Shown here: piece after piece, positions 1 to 8,030 of the stretch
How positions within the stretch are numbered: the first letter of the stretch is position 1
Layout: every line of letters begins with the position of its first letter
Source of the DNA: Burkholderiaceae bacterium
GTDB lineage: Bacteria; Pseudomonadota; Gammaproteobacteria; Burkholderiales; Burkholderiaceae_C
Direction: 5' to 3'
NCBI GenBank assembly: GCA_025458585.1
Contig: JALOSD010000012.1
Coordinates: 1 to 48,169 of the forward strand
Length of the DNA stretch: 48,169 nt
The notes under the pieces: model-generated
Database searches by the model: none
The model's input: only the letters and a program-made list of their open reading frames with translations
Told to the model about the DNA's origin: nothing
Translations under genes and position numbers: made by a program

Positions 1-282
1 TTCGCCCCCCCGCCATTCAAGCCGGAGGACGCGCTCGCCGGGTTGAAGCGCGGCCTGCGCGAGCTGGGCCTGACCGAACGCGAAGGACGCTTCGAGCGAC
101 GTGGCGTCGCGATCGCAAGGGTGGCGATCGAGGGGGGCGCGATCGCCGCGGCGGTGGTGAAGAAGCCCTCGCGCCTGAGCCCCGACTGGCAGACCAAGAC
201 GCTGAAGTCGGGCGCCGACGTGCGCGACTTCGTGGCCCACGTGAAGAAGCAACTCGCCGCCTGGAGCGACCGCGATGACTGA
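1..282 (+). CDS. Unknown small protein, C-terminal part
   Basis: The reading frame is open from the first base of the window, so the start lies upstream. The visible 93 residues are charged and soluble, without membrane segments or a motif I recognise, and end in ...AAWSDRDD. The last 8 bases overlap the start of the PaaK-like ligase gene (ATGACTGA), so the two are probably translationally coupled and belong to one operon. A later TTG at 43 could be read as a start, but the frame continues upstream with similar composition, so I treat the gene as truncated by the window edge. I cannot assign a function. Confidence 0.6.
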   Translation, partial: FAPPPFKPEDALAGLKRGLRELGLTEREGRFERRGVAIARVAIEGGAIAAAVVKKPSRLSPDWQTKTLKSGADVRDFVAHVKKQLAAWSDRDD

Positions 283-1491
283 GTTCTACGACGCGCTCGA
301 AGCGCGCGACCCCGGCGAACGCGAGGCGGCGCTCGTCGCCGCGCGCAGGCGACGCCCGCGTTCGCCGACATCCTGCGCGACGTCGACGCGCGTGCCGTCA
401 CGTCGCGTGCCGCGCTCGCCGCGCTGCCCGTCACGCGCAAGGGCGAGCTGCTTGCGCGCCAGAAGGCCGCACGCGAGGCCGGCGGCGACCCGTTCGGCGG
501 CTTCGCGACGATCGGCTGGGCCGCGCTCGGCCACGTGCGCACGGCGCGGCGTGTGTTCCAGTCGCCGGGGCCGATCTACGAGCCCGAAGGCGACGCACGC
601 GATTACTCGGGCTTTCGCGCCGGCGACCTCGTGCACAACAGCTTCAGCTACCACCTGACGCCGGCCGGCTCGATGATGGAGACGGGCGCGCACGCGATCG
701 GCTGCGCCGTGTTCCCCGGCGGCGTCGGCAACACCGAGCTGCAGCTGCAGGCGATGGCGGAACTGCGGCCGCAGGCCTACGCCGGCACGCCGAGCTTCCT
801 GCGCATCGCGCTCGAGAAGGCCGACGACCTCGGCCTGCGGCTGCCGAGCCTGACGAAGGCCTCGGTCGGCGGCGAGGCGTTCCCGCCGGCGCTGCGCGAC
901 GCGCTGCGTGCGCGCGGCATCGAGGCCTACCAGAGCTACGGCACGGCCGACGTCGGGCTGGTCGCCTACGAGACGCCGGCGCGCGAGGGCCTCGTGCTCG
1001 ACGAAGGCGTGCTCGTCGAGATCGTGCGCCCCGGCACCGGCGAGCCGGTGCCCGACGGCGAGGTCGGCGAAGTCGTCGTCACGGCGCTGAACCCCGACTA
1101 CCCGCTGATCCGTTTCGGTACCGGCGACCTGTCAGCGGTGATGGGCGGCACCTGCCCGACGGGGCGCACGAACCGCCGCATCAAGGGCTGGATGGGTCGC
1201 GCCGACCAGACCGCGAAGGTGCGCGGCATGTTCGTGCACCCGAGCCAGGTCGCCGAGATCGTGCGCCGCCACCCCGAGCTCGGGCGCGCGCGGCTCGTGA
1301 TCGAGGGCGAGATGGCCAACGACCGCATGACGCTGAAAGCCGAGGTCGCCGCCGGCGCCGAGGGCCTCGCGCAGTCGGTCGCGGCGACGATCCGCGACGT
1401 GACGAAGCTGCGCGGCGATGTCGCCCTCGTCGCGCCAGGCAGCCTGCCGAACGACGGCAAGGTGATCGAGGACGCGCGCAAGTACGACTAG
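275..1491 (+). pseudogene. PaaK-like phenylacetate-CoA ligase family protein, frameshifted
   Basis: This is an AMP-forming acyl-CoA ligase of the phenylacetate-CoA ligase family, which activates an aromatic or other carboxylic acid with ATP and CoA. The N-terminus (MTEFYDALEARDPGEREAAL) is in the frame of the ATG at 275. From about position 343 the homology continues in another frame (TPAFADILRDVD...), through NSFSYHLTPAGSMMETGA, GTPSFL and YGTADVGL, to a C-terminal domain ending LPNDGKVIEDARKYD. The total length is 1217 bp, not a multiple of three, which fits loss of 3n+1 bases near 341-346. A second, in-frame gap is suspected at about 603-612, where family members carry roughly ten more residues between ARDY and GFRAGDLV. 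As sequenced, no full product can be made; assembly error is the alternative. Confidence 0.75.
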
Positions 1492-1600
1492 CCGGTCGGG
1501 CGCCCCGGCGGGCGCGCAGGCCTACGTAGTTCCCACGGCACGGCGCGCGCCGCGACGCCGTTAGCATCGCGACGTTCCACCCACCACAGGAGACATCCCC
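1492..1600 (+). promoter_or_regulatory. Upstream region of the Bug receptor gene
   Basis: This 109-bp gap probably holds the promoter of the receptor gene. TTAGCAT at 1561-1567 could be a -10 element; no convincing -35 box is visible. A good ribosome binding site, AGGAGA, precedes the ATG at 1601 by 7 bases. Similar TTAGCAT wording occurs ahead of the response regulator at 31576-31582. The promoter call is weak, the ribosome binding site is strong. Confidence 0.3.
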
Positions 1601-2566
1601 ATGAAGAAGACGCTCATCGCCGCGCTGGCGCTGGCCACCGGCGCTGCCTTCGCCTACCCCGACAAGCCGATCACGATCGTCGTCCCGTTCGCCGCCGGCG
1701 GGCCGACCGACAAGGTCGCGCGCGACCTCGCCGAGGCGCTGCGCAAGCCGCTGGGCAACGCGACGATCGTCGTCGAGAACGTCGGCGGCGCCGGCGGCAC
1801 GCTGGGTGCGGCAAAGGTCGCCAAGGCCGCACCCGATGGCTACACGCTGCTGCTTTACCACATCGGCATGGCCACCTCGGCCACGCTGTACCGCAACCTG
1901 CCGTACAAGACGCTCGACGACTTCGAGTACCTCGGCATGGTCAACGACGTGCCGATGACACTGATCGGCCGCTCGACGCTGCCGGCGAACAACTACGCCG
2001 AGCTCGTCAAGTGGCTGGGCGACAACAAGGGCAAGGTCAACCTCGCCAATGCCGGTCTCGGCGCCGCGTCGCACCTGTGCGGCCTGCTGTTCCAGCAGAA
2101 GATCGGCATCGACATGGCGACGATCCCCTACAAGGGCACCGCACCGGCGATGACCGACCTGATCGGCGGCCAGGTCGACATCATGTGCGACCAGACGACG
2201 AACACGACGCCGCAGATCGAGGGCGGCAAGGTCAAGGCCTACGCCGTGACGACGCCGCAGCGGCTGACGACGCCGGCGCTGAAGAATTTGCCGACGCTCG
2301 ACGAGTCGGGCCTGAAGGGCTTCAACGTGTCGATCTGGCACGGCCTGTACGCACCGAAGGGCACGCCGGCGGCGATCACCGACAAGCTCAACGCCGCGAT
2401 GCGCGAGGCGCTGAAGGACGCCGAGTTCATCAAGCGCCAGGAAGCGCTCGGCGCCGTGATCGTCACCGACGACCGTCTGACGCCGGCCGGCCACAGGAAG
2501 TTCGTCGCCGCCGAGATCGACAAGTGGGGTGCGGCGATCAAGGCTGCCGGCCAGTACGCCGATTGA
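1601..2566 (+). CDS. Bug-family periplasmic solute receptor (tripartite tricarboxylate transporter type)
   Basis: This is an extracytoplasmic solute receptor of the Bug/TctC family, which binds carboxylates or similar small acids in the periplasm. The 321-residue length is typical. Residues 1-18 (MKKTLIAALALATGAAFA) form a Sec signal peptide with an AFA cleavage site. The mature protein opens with the family's YPDKPITIVVPFAAGGPTD, where the residues after the loop PFAAGG contact the ligand. No TctA or TctB membrane partner is encoded nearby, so this is one of the orphan receptors that are very numerous in Burkholderiales. The gene is closed by an intrinsic terminator 26 bases after its stop. 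The ligand cannot be told; the neighbouring CoA ligase makes an aromatic acid one guess. Confidence 0.93.
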   Translation: MKKTLIAALALATGAAFAYPDKPITIVVPFAAGGPTDKVARDLAEALRKPLGNATIVVENVGGAGGTLGAAKVAKAAPDGYTLLLYHIGMATSATLYRNLPYKTLDDFEYLGMVNDVPMTLIGRSTLPANNYAELVKWLGDNKGKVNLANAGLGAASHLCGLLFQQKIGIDMATIPYKGTAPAMTDLIGGQVDIMCDQTTNTTPQIEGGKVKAYAVTTPQRLTTPALKNLPTLDESGLKGFNVSIWHGLYAPKGTPAAITDKLNAAMREALKDAEFIKRQEALGAVIVTDDRLTPAGHRKFVAAEIDKWGAAIKAAGQYAD

Positions 2567-2591
2567 CGCCCGCACGATGACGCACGCCGAG

Positions 2592-2614
2592 GCCACCCGC
2601 GAGGGTGGCTTTTT
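2592..2614 (+). terminator. Intrinsic terminator after the Bug receptor gene
   Basis: GCCACCC (2592-2598), loop GCGA, then GGGTGGC (2603-2609) form a perfect 7-bp GC-rich stem, followed at once by five Ts (2610-2614). This is the clearest Rho-independent terminator in the window. It lies 26 bases after the receptor stop codon, and it rules out the longer start at 2577 for the next open frame. Confidence 0.9.
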
Positions 2615-2636
2615 CGTTGTGCTCGGCGGCGAGCGC

Positions 2637-2990
2637 GTGGCGCTGCACCTGGTGGACAGCATCACCGAGGCGATCGGCCGCGCCGCCGGCGCGGCGGCCG
2701 TCAGCGGCTCGCACGGCGGCACGAGTGCGGCGCGCTTCGCGCTCGAGGCCGGCGTCGTGCTGGCCGTCTTCAACGACGCCGGTGTCGGCCGCGACGGCGC
2801 CGGCATCGCCGCGCTGGGGCTGCTGCAGGCGCGCGGCGTGGCCGCCTGCGCCGTCGCGCACACGAGCGCGCGCATCGGCGCGGCGCAGTCGACGTGGAAC
2901 GACGGCGTCGTCTCGCATGTCAACGACGCCGCGCGGGCTCTCGGCGCTCGGCCCGGCGTCGCGCTGCGCGCGTGGCTCGCGCCGGCGTGA
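2637..2990 (+). CDS. Conserved-looking protein of unknown function
   Basis: A soluble protein of about 117 residues with no signal peptide. Recognisable blocks are VDSITEAI near the start, then SGSHGGTSAARFAL, VFNDAGVGRDGAGIAAL and AHTSARIGAAQSTWNDGVVSHV. The glycine-rich SHGG and NDAGVG loops look like a ligand or catalytic site, but I know no established function for the family. An ATG at 2577 would give a longer frame, yet its first 13 codons are the stem and T-tract of the receptor's terminator, so the start must lie beyond it: GTG 2637, or GTG 2619. The gene probably has its own promoter or depends on read-through. It stands 10 bases from the convergent dtd gene. Confidence 0.55.
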   Translation: MALHLVDSITEAIGRAAGAAAVSGSHGGTSAARFALEAGVVLAVFNDAGVGRDGAGIAALGLLQARGVAACAVAHTSARIGAAQSTWNDGVVSHVNDAARALGARPGVALRAWLAPA

Positions 2991-3000
2991 ATCGCCGCCC

Positions 3001-3441
3001 CTACCGCACGTTCAGCGGCAGCGTCACCGGCCCGTCGTTGACGAGCTGGACCTGCATGTGCGCACCGAAGCGCCCCGCCTGCACCTGCGGGTGCGCCGCC
3101 CGCGCGTGCGCGAGCACGCGCTCGTAGAGCTCGCGGCCCTGCGCCGGCGGTGCGGCGCCCGAGAAGCTCGGCCGGTTGCCGCCCGCCGTGTCGGCAGCCA
3201 GCGTGAACTGGCTGACGATCAGCAGCGCGCCGCCGACGTCGCGCACGCTGCGGTTCATGCGCCCGGCGTCGTCGCCGAAGATGCGCAGCTTCAACAGCTT
3301 GTCGACCAGGCGCCGCGCGTGGTCGTCGGTATCGGCGGGCTCGGCGCAGACGAGGACGAGCAGGCCGTGGCCGATCGCGCCGACGCCCTCGCCGTCGACG
3401 ACGACCCTCGCTTCGCTCACGCGCTGGACCAGCGACAGCAT
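3001..3441 (-). CDS. dtd: D-aminoacyl-tRNA deacylase
   Basis: Dtd hydrolyses D-amino acids, and glycine mis-charged on tRNA(Ala), from tRNA and so protects translation. The 146-residue length is standard. The two signature blocks are present: SQFTLAADT with GGNRPSF in the middle, and the C-terminal NDGPVTLPL, which carries the Gly-cisPro segment that reaches into the partner subunit of the homodimer. The start MLSLVQRVSEARV is canonical. It is the last gene of a four-gene minus-strand run (GT2, LPG-type membrane protein, CDF, dtd), 7 bases behind the cation efflux gene. Confidence 0.96.
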   Translation of the reverse strand: MLSLVQRVSEARVVVDGEGVGAIGHGLLVLVCAEPADTDDHARRLVDKLLKLRIFGDDAGRMNRSVRDVGGALLIVSQFTLAADTAGGNRPSFSGAAPPAQGRELYERVLAHARAAHPQVQAGRFGAHMQVQLVNDGPVTLPLNVR

Positions 3442-3448
3442 CGCACCC

Positions 3449-4339
3449 TCAGATCAGATCGTCGACGTCGCCCGAGCGGGCCTCGACGTCGCTCGGCAGC
3501 AGCTGGATCGTCGCGCGCAGCCCCGGCACCGCGCTCATCAGCGCCTGCTCGACCGACATGCGCAACGCCGCCGCACGGCCGAGCGTCCAGCCGGCCGGCA
3601 TGTGCATGTGCAGGTCGACGTAGCGCCGCTGGCCGGCGCGCCGTGTCGCGATGTGGTCGAAGCGGATCGTCGGGTGGCGAAAGCCGTCGAGCACCTGCTC
3701 GATCTGCAGCTGCACCTCGGGCTCGAGCGCGTGGTCCATCAGACCGTCGGCCGAGCGGCGGATCAGCGAGAAACCTTCGCGCACGATGTTCAGCGCGACC
3801 GCGATCGCGATCACCGGATCGAGCCAGTGCCAGCCGGTCAGGCCGGCGGCGGCAAGCCCGACGACGACACCGGCCGACGTCCAGACGTCGGTGAAGAGGT
3901 GCCTGGCGTCGCCTTCGAGCGCGATCGAGCGTGCCTCGCGCGCCTTGCGCAGCATCGCCCACGCGAGCATGCCGTTGAGCACCGATGCCGCCACCGACAG
4001 GCCCAGCCCCCACGTCAGCTGTTCGAGCGGCTGCGGCGTGAGCAGGCGCTGCACCGCGACCCAGACGATGGCGAGCGCGGCGACGAGGATCATCCCGCCC
4101 TCGAGGCCGCTGGCGAAGTACTCGGCCTTGTGGTGGCCGTAGGGATGCCCGGCGTCGGGCGGGGCCGCGGCCCACGTCACCATCATCAGCGCGAAGCTCG
4201 CCCCCGCGAGATTGACGAGCGACTCCATCGCGTCCGACAGCAGGCCGACCGAGCCGGTGAGCCACCACGCGGCCGTCTTCAGCGTGATCGTCGCCAGCGC
4301 GACGGCGACCGAGAGCTTCAGGTAGCCGCTGATCTGCAT
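3449..4339 (-). CDS. Cation diffusion facilitator family transporter
   Basis: This inner-membrane protein exports divalent metal ions (Zn, Fe, Mn or similar) in exchange for protons. The transmembrane part, about residues 10-200, contains GLLSDAMESLVNL, a variant of the family metal site in helix 2, then HPYGHHKAEYFASG and the second metal motif HLFTDVWTSAG. A cytoplasmic C-terminal domain follows, with YVDLHMHMPAG. I chose the ATG at 4339 (MQISGYLKLSVAVA), which leads straight into the first helix; an ATG at 4420 would add 27 residues with no likeness to the family and overlap the upstream gene. The metal cannot be inferred from the sequence. Confidence 0.92.
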   Translation of the reverse strand: MQISGYLKLSVAVALATITLKTAAWWLTGSVGLLSDAMESLVNLAGASFALMMVTWAAAPPDAGHPYGHHKAEYFASGLEGGMILVAALAIVWVAVQRLLTPQPLEQLTWGLGLSVAASVLNGMLAWAMLRKAREARSIALEGDARHLFTDVWTSAGVVVGLAAAGLTGWHWLDPVIAIAVALNIVREGFSLIRRSADGLMDHALEPEVQLQIEQVLDGFRHPTIRFDHIATRRAGQRRYVDLHMHMPAGWTLGRAAALRMSVEQALMSAVPGLRATIQLLPSDVEARSGDVDDLI

Positions 4340-4355
4340 TGCTGCATTGTGCGCA

Positions 4356-5318
4356 TCAGCCGCGGCGGCCGAGCAGCAGCCCGAGGCCACCGAGCGCCTG
4401 CGCGAGGGCGGCGAGGCCATACAGCATCGACACCGCCACCGCCTGCGGCGCGCCGACGCCGAACGCGCCGAGCGCCACGATGGCCGCCGCCTCGCGCGTG
4501 CCCCAGCCGCCGAAGCTCACGGGCAAGGTCGCGAGCAGGAAGACCGGGACGGCCACCGCCGCCCACGCCCACCACGGCAGGTCGACGCCGACGGCCGCAC
4601 CACCGCAGGCCAGCGTGCCGATCGACAGCAGCTGCACCGCGGTCGAACCGAGCACCTGCCAGCTGTACTGCGCGAGCGCGCGCGGGCGGTGCGCGATCAG
4701 CACGAGGCGGCGGTGCCACGGCCGCTCGGCGGCACCGCCGTCGGCTTGCGGGCGGGCGACGCCGCGCTGCCAGCCGAGCAGCACCGCCAGCGGCAGCAGC
4801 AGAAGGAGCAGCGCAAGGCCGGCAAGCACCCCGTGCCCGTGGCCACCCAGCATCGCGGCCAGCGGCGCGACGGCGGCCGCCTCCCCCGCCGCGAGGCCGA
4901 AGGCCGCCGCCGCCGCGCCGACGACGACGAGCAGCCACAGCCCGCTCAGGCGGTCGGTGAGCACCGAGACCCCAGCCTCGAGCAGCGGCAAGCCGGTGCG
5001 CGCGAGCGCGTGCGTGCGGTACAGGTCCCCACCGACGACGGCTCCCGGCAGCAGCGCGTTGATCGCGACGCCGCGGAAGTACGTCGCGAGCGCCCAGCCG
5101 GCACGCACGCCGGCGCCGAGCCAGCGCGCGAGCGCCCACCAGCGCAGCGCCGAGGCCACGTTCGCCGCCACCGCGCTCGCCAGTCCGAGCGCGAGCCACG
5201 CCGGGTCGGCCCCGCGCAGCACCAGCGCCAGCGCGCGCGGGTCGACCCACCACAGCAGCAGCGCGAGCAGCGCCGCGCCGAGCGCGATGCGCGCCGCGGC
5301 GCGGGCGCGCGGCCTCAA
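4356..5318 (-). CDS. Lysylphosphatidylglycerol-synthase-type (AglD/UPF0104) membrane protein
   Basis: A 320-residue polytopic membrane protein of the LPG_synthase_TM family, with about eight hydrophobic helices. Visible signatures are FRGVAINALLPGAVVGGDLYR, VSVLTDRLSGLW and LPVSFGGWGTREAAA. There is no cytosolic aminoacyl-phosphatidylglycerol synthase domain, so it matches the stand-alone membrane half, which is thought to flip or help build modified lipids. The start is a TTG whose bases overlap the stop of the preceding glycosyltransferase (TTGA), with GAGGG a few bases upstream; an initiator further up would lie inside that gene. The tight coupling suggests it handles the product of the glycosyltransferase, as an inference. 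Confidence 0.85.
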   Translation of the reverse strand: MRPRARAAARIALGAALLALLLWWVDPRALALVLRGADPAWLALGLASAVAANVASALRWWALARWLGAGVRAGWALATYFRGVAINALLPGAVVGGDLYRTHALARTGLPLLEAGVSVLTDRLSGLWLLVVVGAAAAAFGLAAGEAAAVAPLAAMLGGHGHGVLAGLALLLLLLPLAVLLGWQRGVARPQADGGAAERPWHRRLVLIAHRPRALAQYSWQVLGSTAVQLLSIGTLACGGAAVGVDLPWWAWAAVAVPVFLLATLPVSFGGWGTREAAAIVALGAFGVGAPQAVAVSMLYGLAALAQALGGLGLLLGRRG

Positions 5319-6331
5319 CCGGCCCTCGGGGTGTCGCCAGTGGCCGAGGCTCGCACGTGGTACTGCGGCCGCCCCTGGCCCTCGTGGTAGATGCGCGTGA
5401 GCATCTCGCCGATCAGGCCGGCGACGATCAGCTGCGCGCCGATCAGGATCAGCATCACGGCGGCGATCAGCAGCGGCCGCCCGCCGATGTCCTCGCCGCC
5501 GAGCTTCACGATGGTCAGATAGGCCAGCATCAGTACGCCCGGCGTCGCGAGCCACAGCCCGAGCCCGCCGAACGCGTGCAGCGGCCGCTGGCGGTAGCGC
5601 ATGAAGAACACGATCAGCACGAGGTCGAGGATGACGCGGAACGTGCGATCGATCCCGTACTTGCTCTGCCCGCGCGTGCGCGCGTGGTGGCGCACCGGCA
5701 TCTCGGCGATGCGCGCGCCGGCATCGCGCGCGAGCGACGGGATGAAGCGGTGCAGCTCGCCGTACAGGCGGATGCGGTCGATGATGTGGCGCCGGTACGC
5801 CTTCAGCGCGCAGCCGTAGTCGTGCAGGTTCACGCGCGTGGCGCGCGAGATCAGGCGGTTTGCGATCAGGCTCGGCAGCCGGCGCGAGATCGCAGCATCC
5901 TGCCGCTCGCGGCGCCAGCCCGAGACCATGTCGATCGTCGGATCGGTCTCGAGGCGCTGCAGCAGCAGCGGGATGTCGAGCGGGTCGTTCTGCAGGTCGG
6001 CGTCGAGCGTGACGACGTAGCGCCCGCGCACGCGGTCGAACCCGGCCTGCAGCGCGCTCGACTGGCCGTAGTTGCGCGTCAGGATCACCGGCCGCAGCCA
6101 CGCGCGGTCGCGCGCGAGCGTCTCGAGCAGCTCGGGGGTGCCATCGGTCGAACCGTCGTCGACGGCGATCAGCTCGAAACCGAAGCCGCTCGTGGCCATC
6201 GCGTCGCCGACGCGCGCGACAAGGTCGGGCAGGTTCTCGACCTCGTTGAACATCGGGATCACGATCGAGACGTCGGGCGCGGCCGACGCCGCCAGCGGCA
6301 ACTCGAGCGTCGCGGGCACGGCGGAGTCCAT
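5315..6331 (-). CDS. GT2 polyprenyl-phosphate glycosyltransferase (DPM1/ArnC-like)
   Basis: A 338-residue family 2 glycosyltransferase that transfers a sugar from a nucleotide donor to a lipid phosphate carrier on the cytoplasmic face of the inner membrane. The GT-A domain opens with VSIVIPMFNEVENLP, has DDGSTDGT and the metal-binding DAD (residues 110-112, in TLDADLQNDP), then GQSKYG. Two C-terminal helices (residues about 240-310) anchor it, as in ArnC and GtrB. It heads a minus-strand operon and is followed by an overlapping LPG-type membrane gene. A GT39 gene starts only 23 bp away on the other strand, so the pair probably works as carrier-loading and carrier-using enzymes. The sugar is unknown. 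Confidence 0.92.
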   Translation of the reverse strand: MDSAVPATLELPLAASAAPDVSIVIPMFNEVENLPDLVARVGDAMATSGFGFELIAVDDGSTDGTPELLETLARDRAWLRPVILTRNYGQSSALQAGFDRVRGRYVVTLDADLQNDPLDIPLLLQRLETDPTIDMVSGWRRERQDAAISRRLPSLIANRLISRATRVNLHDYGCALKAYRRHIIDRIRLYGELHRFIPSLARDAGARIAEMPVRHHARTRGQSKYGIDRTFRVILDLVLIVFFMRYRQRPLHAFGGLGLWLATPGVLMLAYLTIVKLGGEDIGGRPLLIAAVMLILIGAQLIVAGLIGEMLTRIYHEGQGRPQYHVRASATGDTPRAG

Positions 6332-6354
6332 GCCGCGATTGTGCCTGCGCCGCT

Positions 6355-7851
6355 ATGCTGCTCGCCGTGCCTGCGCCCACCTTCCGGCCCGTTTCCCCGT
6401 CCCCGATCGGTGCCGCGGCACCGTCGGGTTCGGCGGCAGGCTGGGCGCTCGCGCTCGCGATCTACCTCGGCGCGCAGATGCTCGTGCGCCTGTGGACCGG
6501 CGAGGCGCTCGAGCTCGACGAGGCCGAGCAGGTGCTGTGGACGCAGCGCCTCGCGCTCGGCTACGGCACGCAGCCGCCGCTGTACACGTGGCTGCAGCGC
6601 GGCGTGTTCGAACTCGTCGGCGTGTCGGTGCTCGGCCTCACGCTGCTCAAGCACGCGCTGCTCGCGGCGACGTACCTGTTCACGTTCGCCGCCGCACGCA
6701 CGCTGATGCCAAGCGCGCCCGCTGCGCTGGCGTCGGCGTCGATGCTGCTGATCCCGCAGATCGGCTGGGAGTCGCACCGCGACCTGACGCACACCGTCGC
6801 CTGCACGACGATGGCCGCCGCCGCCTGGTGGGCCGTGCTCGCGCTGCGCGAACGGCCCACGCCCGTGCGCTTCGCGGCTCTGGGCCTCGCGGCGGGACTC
6901 GGCGTACTCGCCAAGTACAGCTTCGCCGGCGTCGCGCTGGCGCTGTGGCTCGCCCTCGCCGGGGCAGCGGGCACGCGAAGGCTCGCGCTGCACCGTGGCA
7001 TGGCGCTCGCGCTGGCGGTCGCGGCCGTGGTCGTCGCGCCGCACGCGCTGTGGCTGGTCGGGAACCTGGCCCAGGCCACCGGCGGCACGCTCCAGAAGAT
7101 GGGGGCGACGGCGGCGCTGCCGTGGGGCGAGGGCGTGCTGCGCGGTCTGGGCCGCCTCGTGCTGGTGACGGTCGCGTTCCTGACGCCGCTGTGGATCGTG
7201 CTCGCCGCGCTGTTCGTGCGCCGCGGCTGGCGCGACGACGTCGTGCCCGGTCCCGGCTGCGGCCTGCTGCGGCGCTACGTCGCCGTCGTGTTCGCGCTGC
7301 TGCTCGCGCTCGTCGTCGCCGGGGCGCTGACGCATCTCAAGGCCCGCTGGCTGCAACCGTTCCTGTTCGTCGCGCCGCTGGCGTTCTTCGCCTGCGCGCC
7401 GCACCTCATGCGCCATCCTCGCCTGCCGCTGCTGCGTCGGGTGATCGCGGCCTGGGCCGTGCTGCTCGTCGCCGCGATGGTGGCTCGCGCGCCCCTCGAC
7501 GGCTGGCGCGGCACGCCCGACGAGCTCAACGTGCCGGCGAGAGCGCTGGCGCAGGCGCTGCGCGACGCCGGCTACGACGGCCGCCCGATCGTGACGACCG
7601 ACGCCACGCTGGGCGGCGTGCTGAGGCTGCAGTTCGCCCCCGCGCCGGTGGCCGTCGTCGGGCGCGAGCACGGGCCGCGGCCCGCCGCCGCGGCGCTGTG
7701 GATCGGCCCCGGCGACGGTCCCGACGCGCTGGCAGCGATTGAGGGCGCCACGGGCCAGGCGGCCGCCGCGCCGCGCACGCTCGCCCTGCCGCCCGCGCAC
7801 GCGCCGGCCACCGCCGACCCGCTGCGCTACACGTTCAGCCTGCAGCCCTGA
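6355..7851 (+). CDS. GT39 / ArnT-like membrane glycosyltransferase
   Basis: A polytopic inner-membrane protein of about 498 residues resembling the dolichyl-phosphate-mannose and ArnT family, which moves a sugar from a polyprenyl-phosphate donor to lipid A, protein or another acceptor on the periplasmic side. The first periplasmic loop has the family's acidic motif LELDEAEQVLWTQ, where the Asp-Glu pair is catalytic. A run of about ten helices and a roughly 100-residue C-terminal periplasmic tail follow. The start is uncertain: ATG 6355 lies in CTATGCT, which looks like a -10 box, and the divergent gene starts 23 bp away, so a later start such as GTG 6367 is possible. Confidence 0.85.
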   Translation: MLLAVPAPTFRPVSPSPIGAAAPSGSAAGWALALAIYLGAQMLVRLWTGEALELDEAEQVLWTQRLALGYGTQPPLYTWLQRGVFELVGVSVLGLTLLKHALLAATYLFTFAAARTLMPSAPAALASASMLLIPQIGWESHRDLTHTVACTTMAAAAWWAVLALRERPTPVRFAALGLAAGLGVLAKYSFAGVALALWLALAGAAGTRRLALHRGMALALAVAAVVVAPHALWLVGNLAQATGGTLQKMGATAALPWGEGVLRGLGRLVLVTVAFLTPLWIVLAALFVRRGWRDDVVPGPGCGLLRRYVAVVFALLLALVVAGALTHLKARWLQPFLFVAPLAFFACAPHLMRHPRLPLLRRVIAAWAVLLVAAMVARAPLDGWRGTPDELNVPARALAQALRDAGYDGRPIVTTDATLGGVLRLQFAPAPVAVVGREHGPRPAAAALWIGPGDGPDALAAIEGATGQAAAAPRTLALPPAHAPATADPLRYTFSLQP

Positions 7852-8030
7852 GCCCCGCGCCGGCGCGAGCCGGACTTCCCCCGCGGGCCGTTGTGAAAGA
7901 ATCGTGATCGGCGTCGGCCACGTCGGCCGTCCATGGCAAGGACGTTGCGACCGGCGCTGCCCTGCCTCCATCCGAATCGCACCCGCAGGCGTTCGTTGCC
8001 GATCGCCGCATCCGCCTTCCGTATCACCCC
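7852..8030. other. Gap between GT39 and kinase genes
   Basis: I see no gene, no good hairpin and no convincing promoter in these 179 bases. The kinase gene may be read through from the GT39 gene or have a promoter I cannot recognise. Confidence 0.4.

Noticed and set aside
2577..2636. N-terminal extension of the small unknown gene from ATG 2577
   Set aside because: The codons coincide with the intrinsic terminator of the receptor gene.
5357..6706. Long open frames antisense to the GT2 gene and others (several above 300 codons)
   Set aside because: In DNA this GC-rich, antisense frames stay open by chance. Their products are Arg/Ala/Val-rich strings without domains, and the opposite strand has clear family matches.
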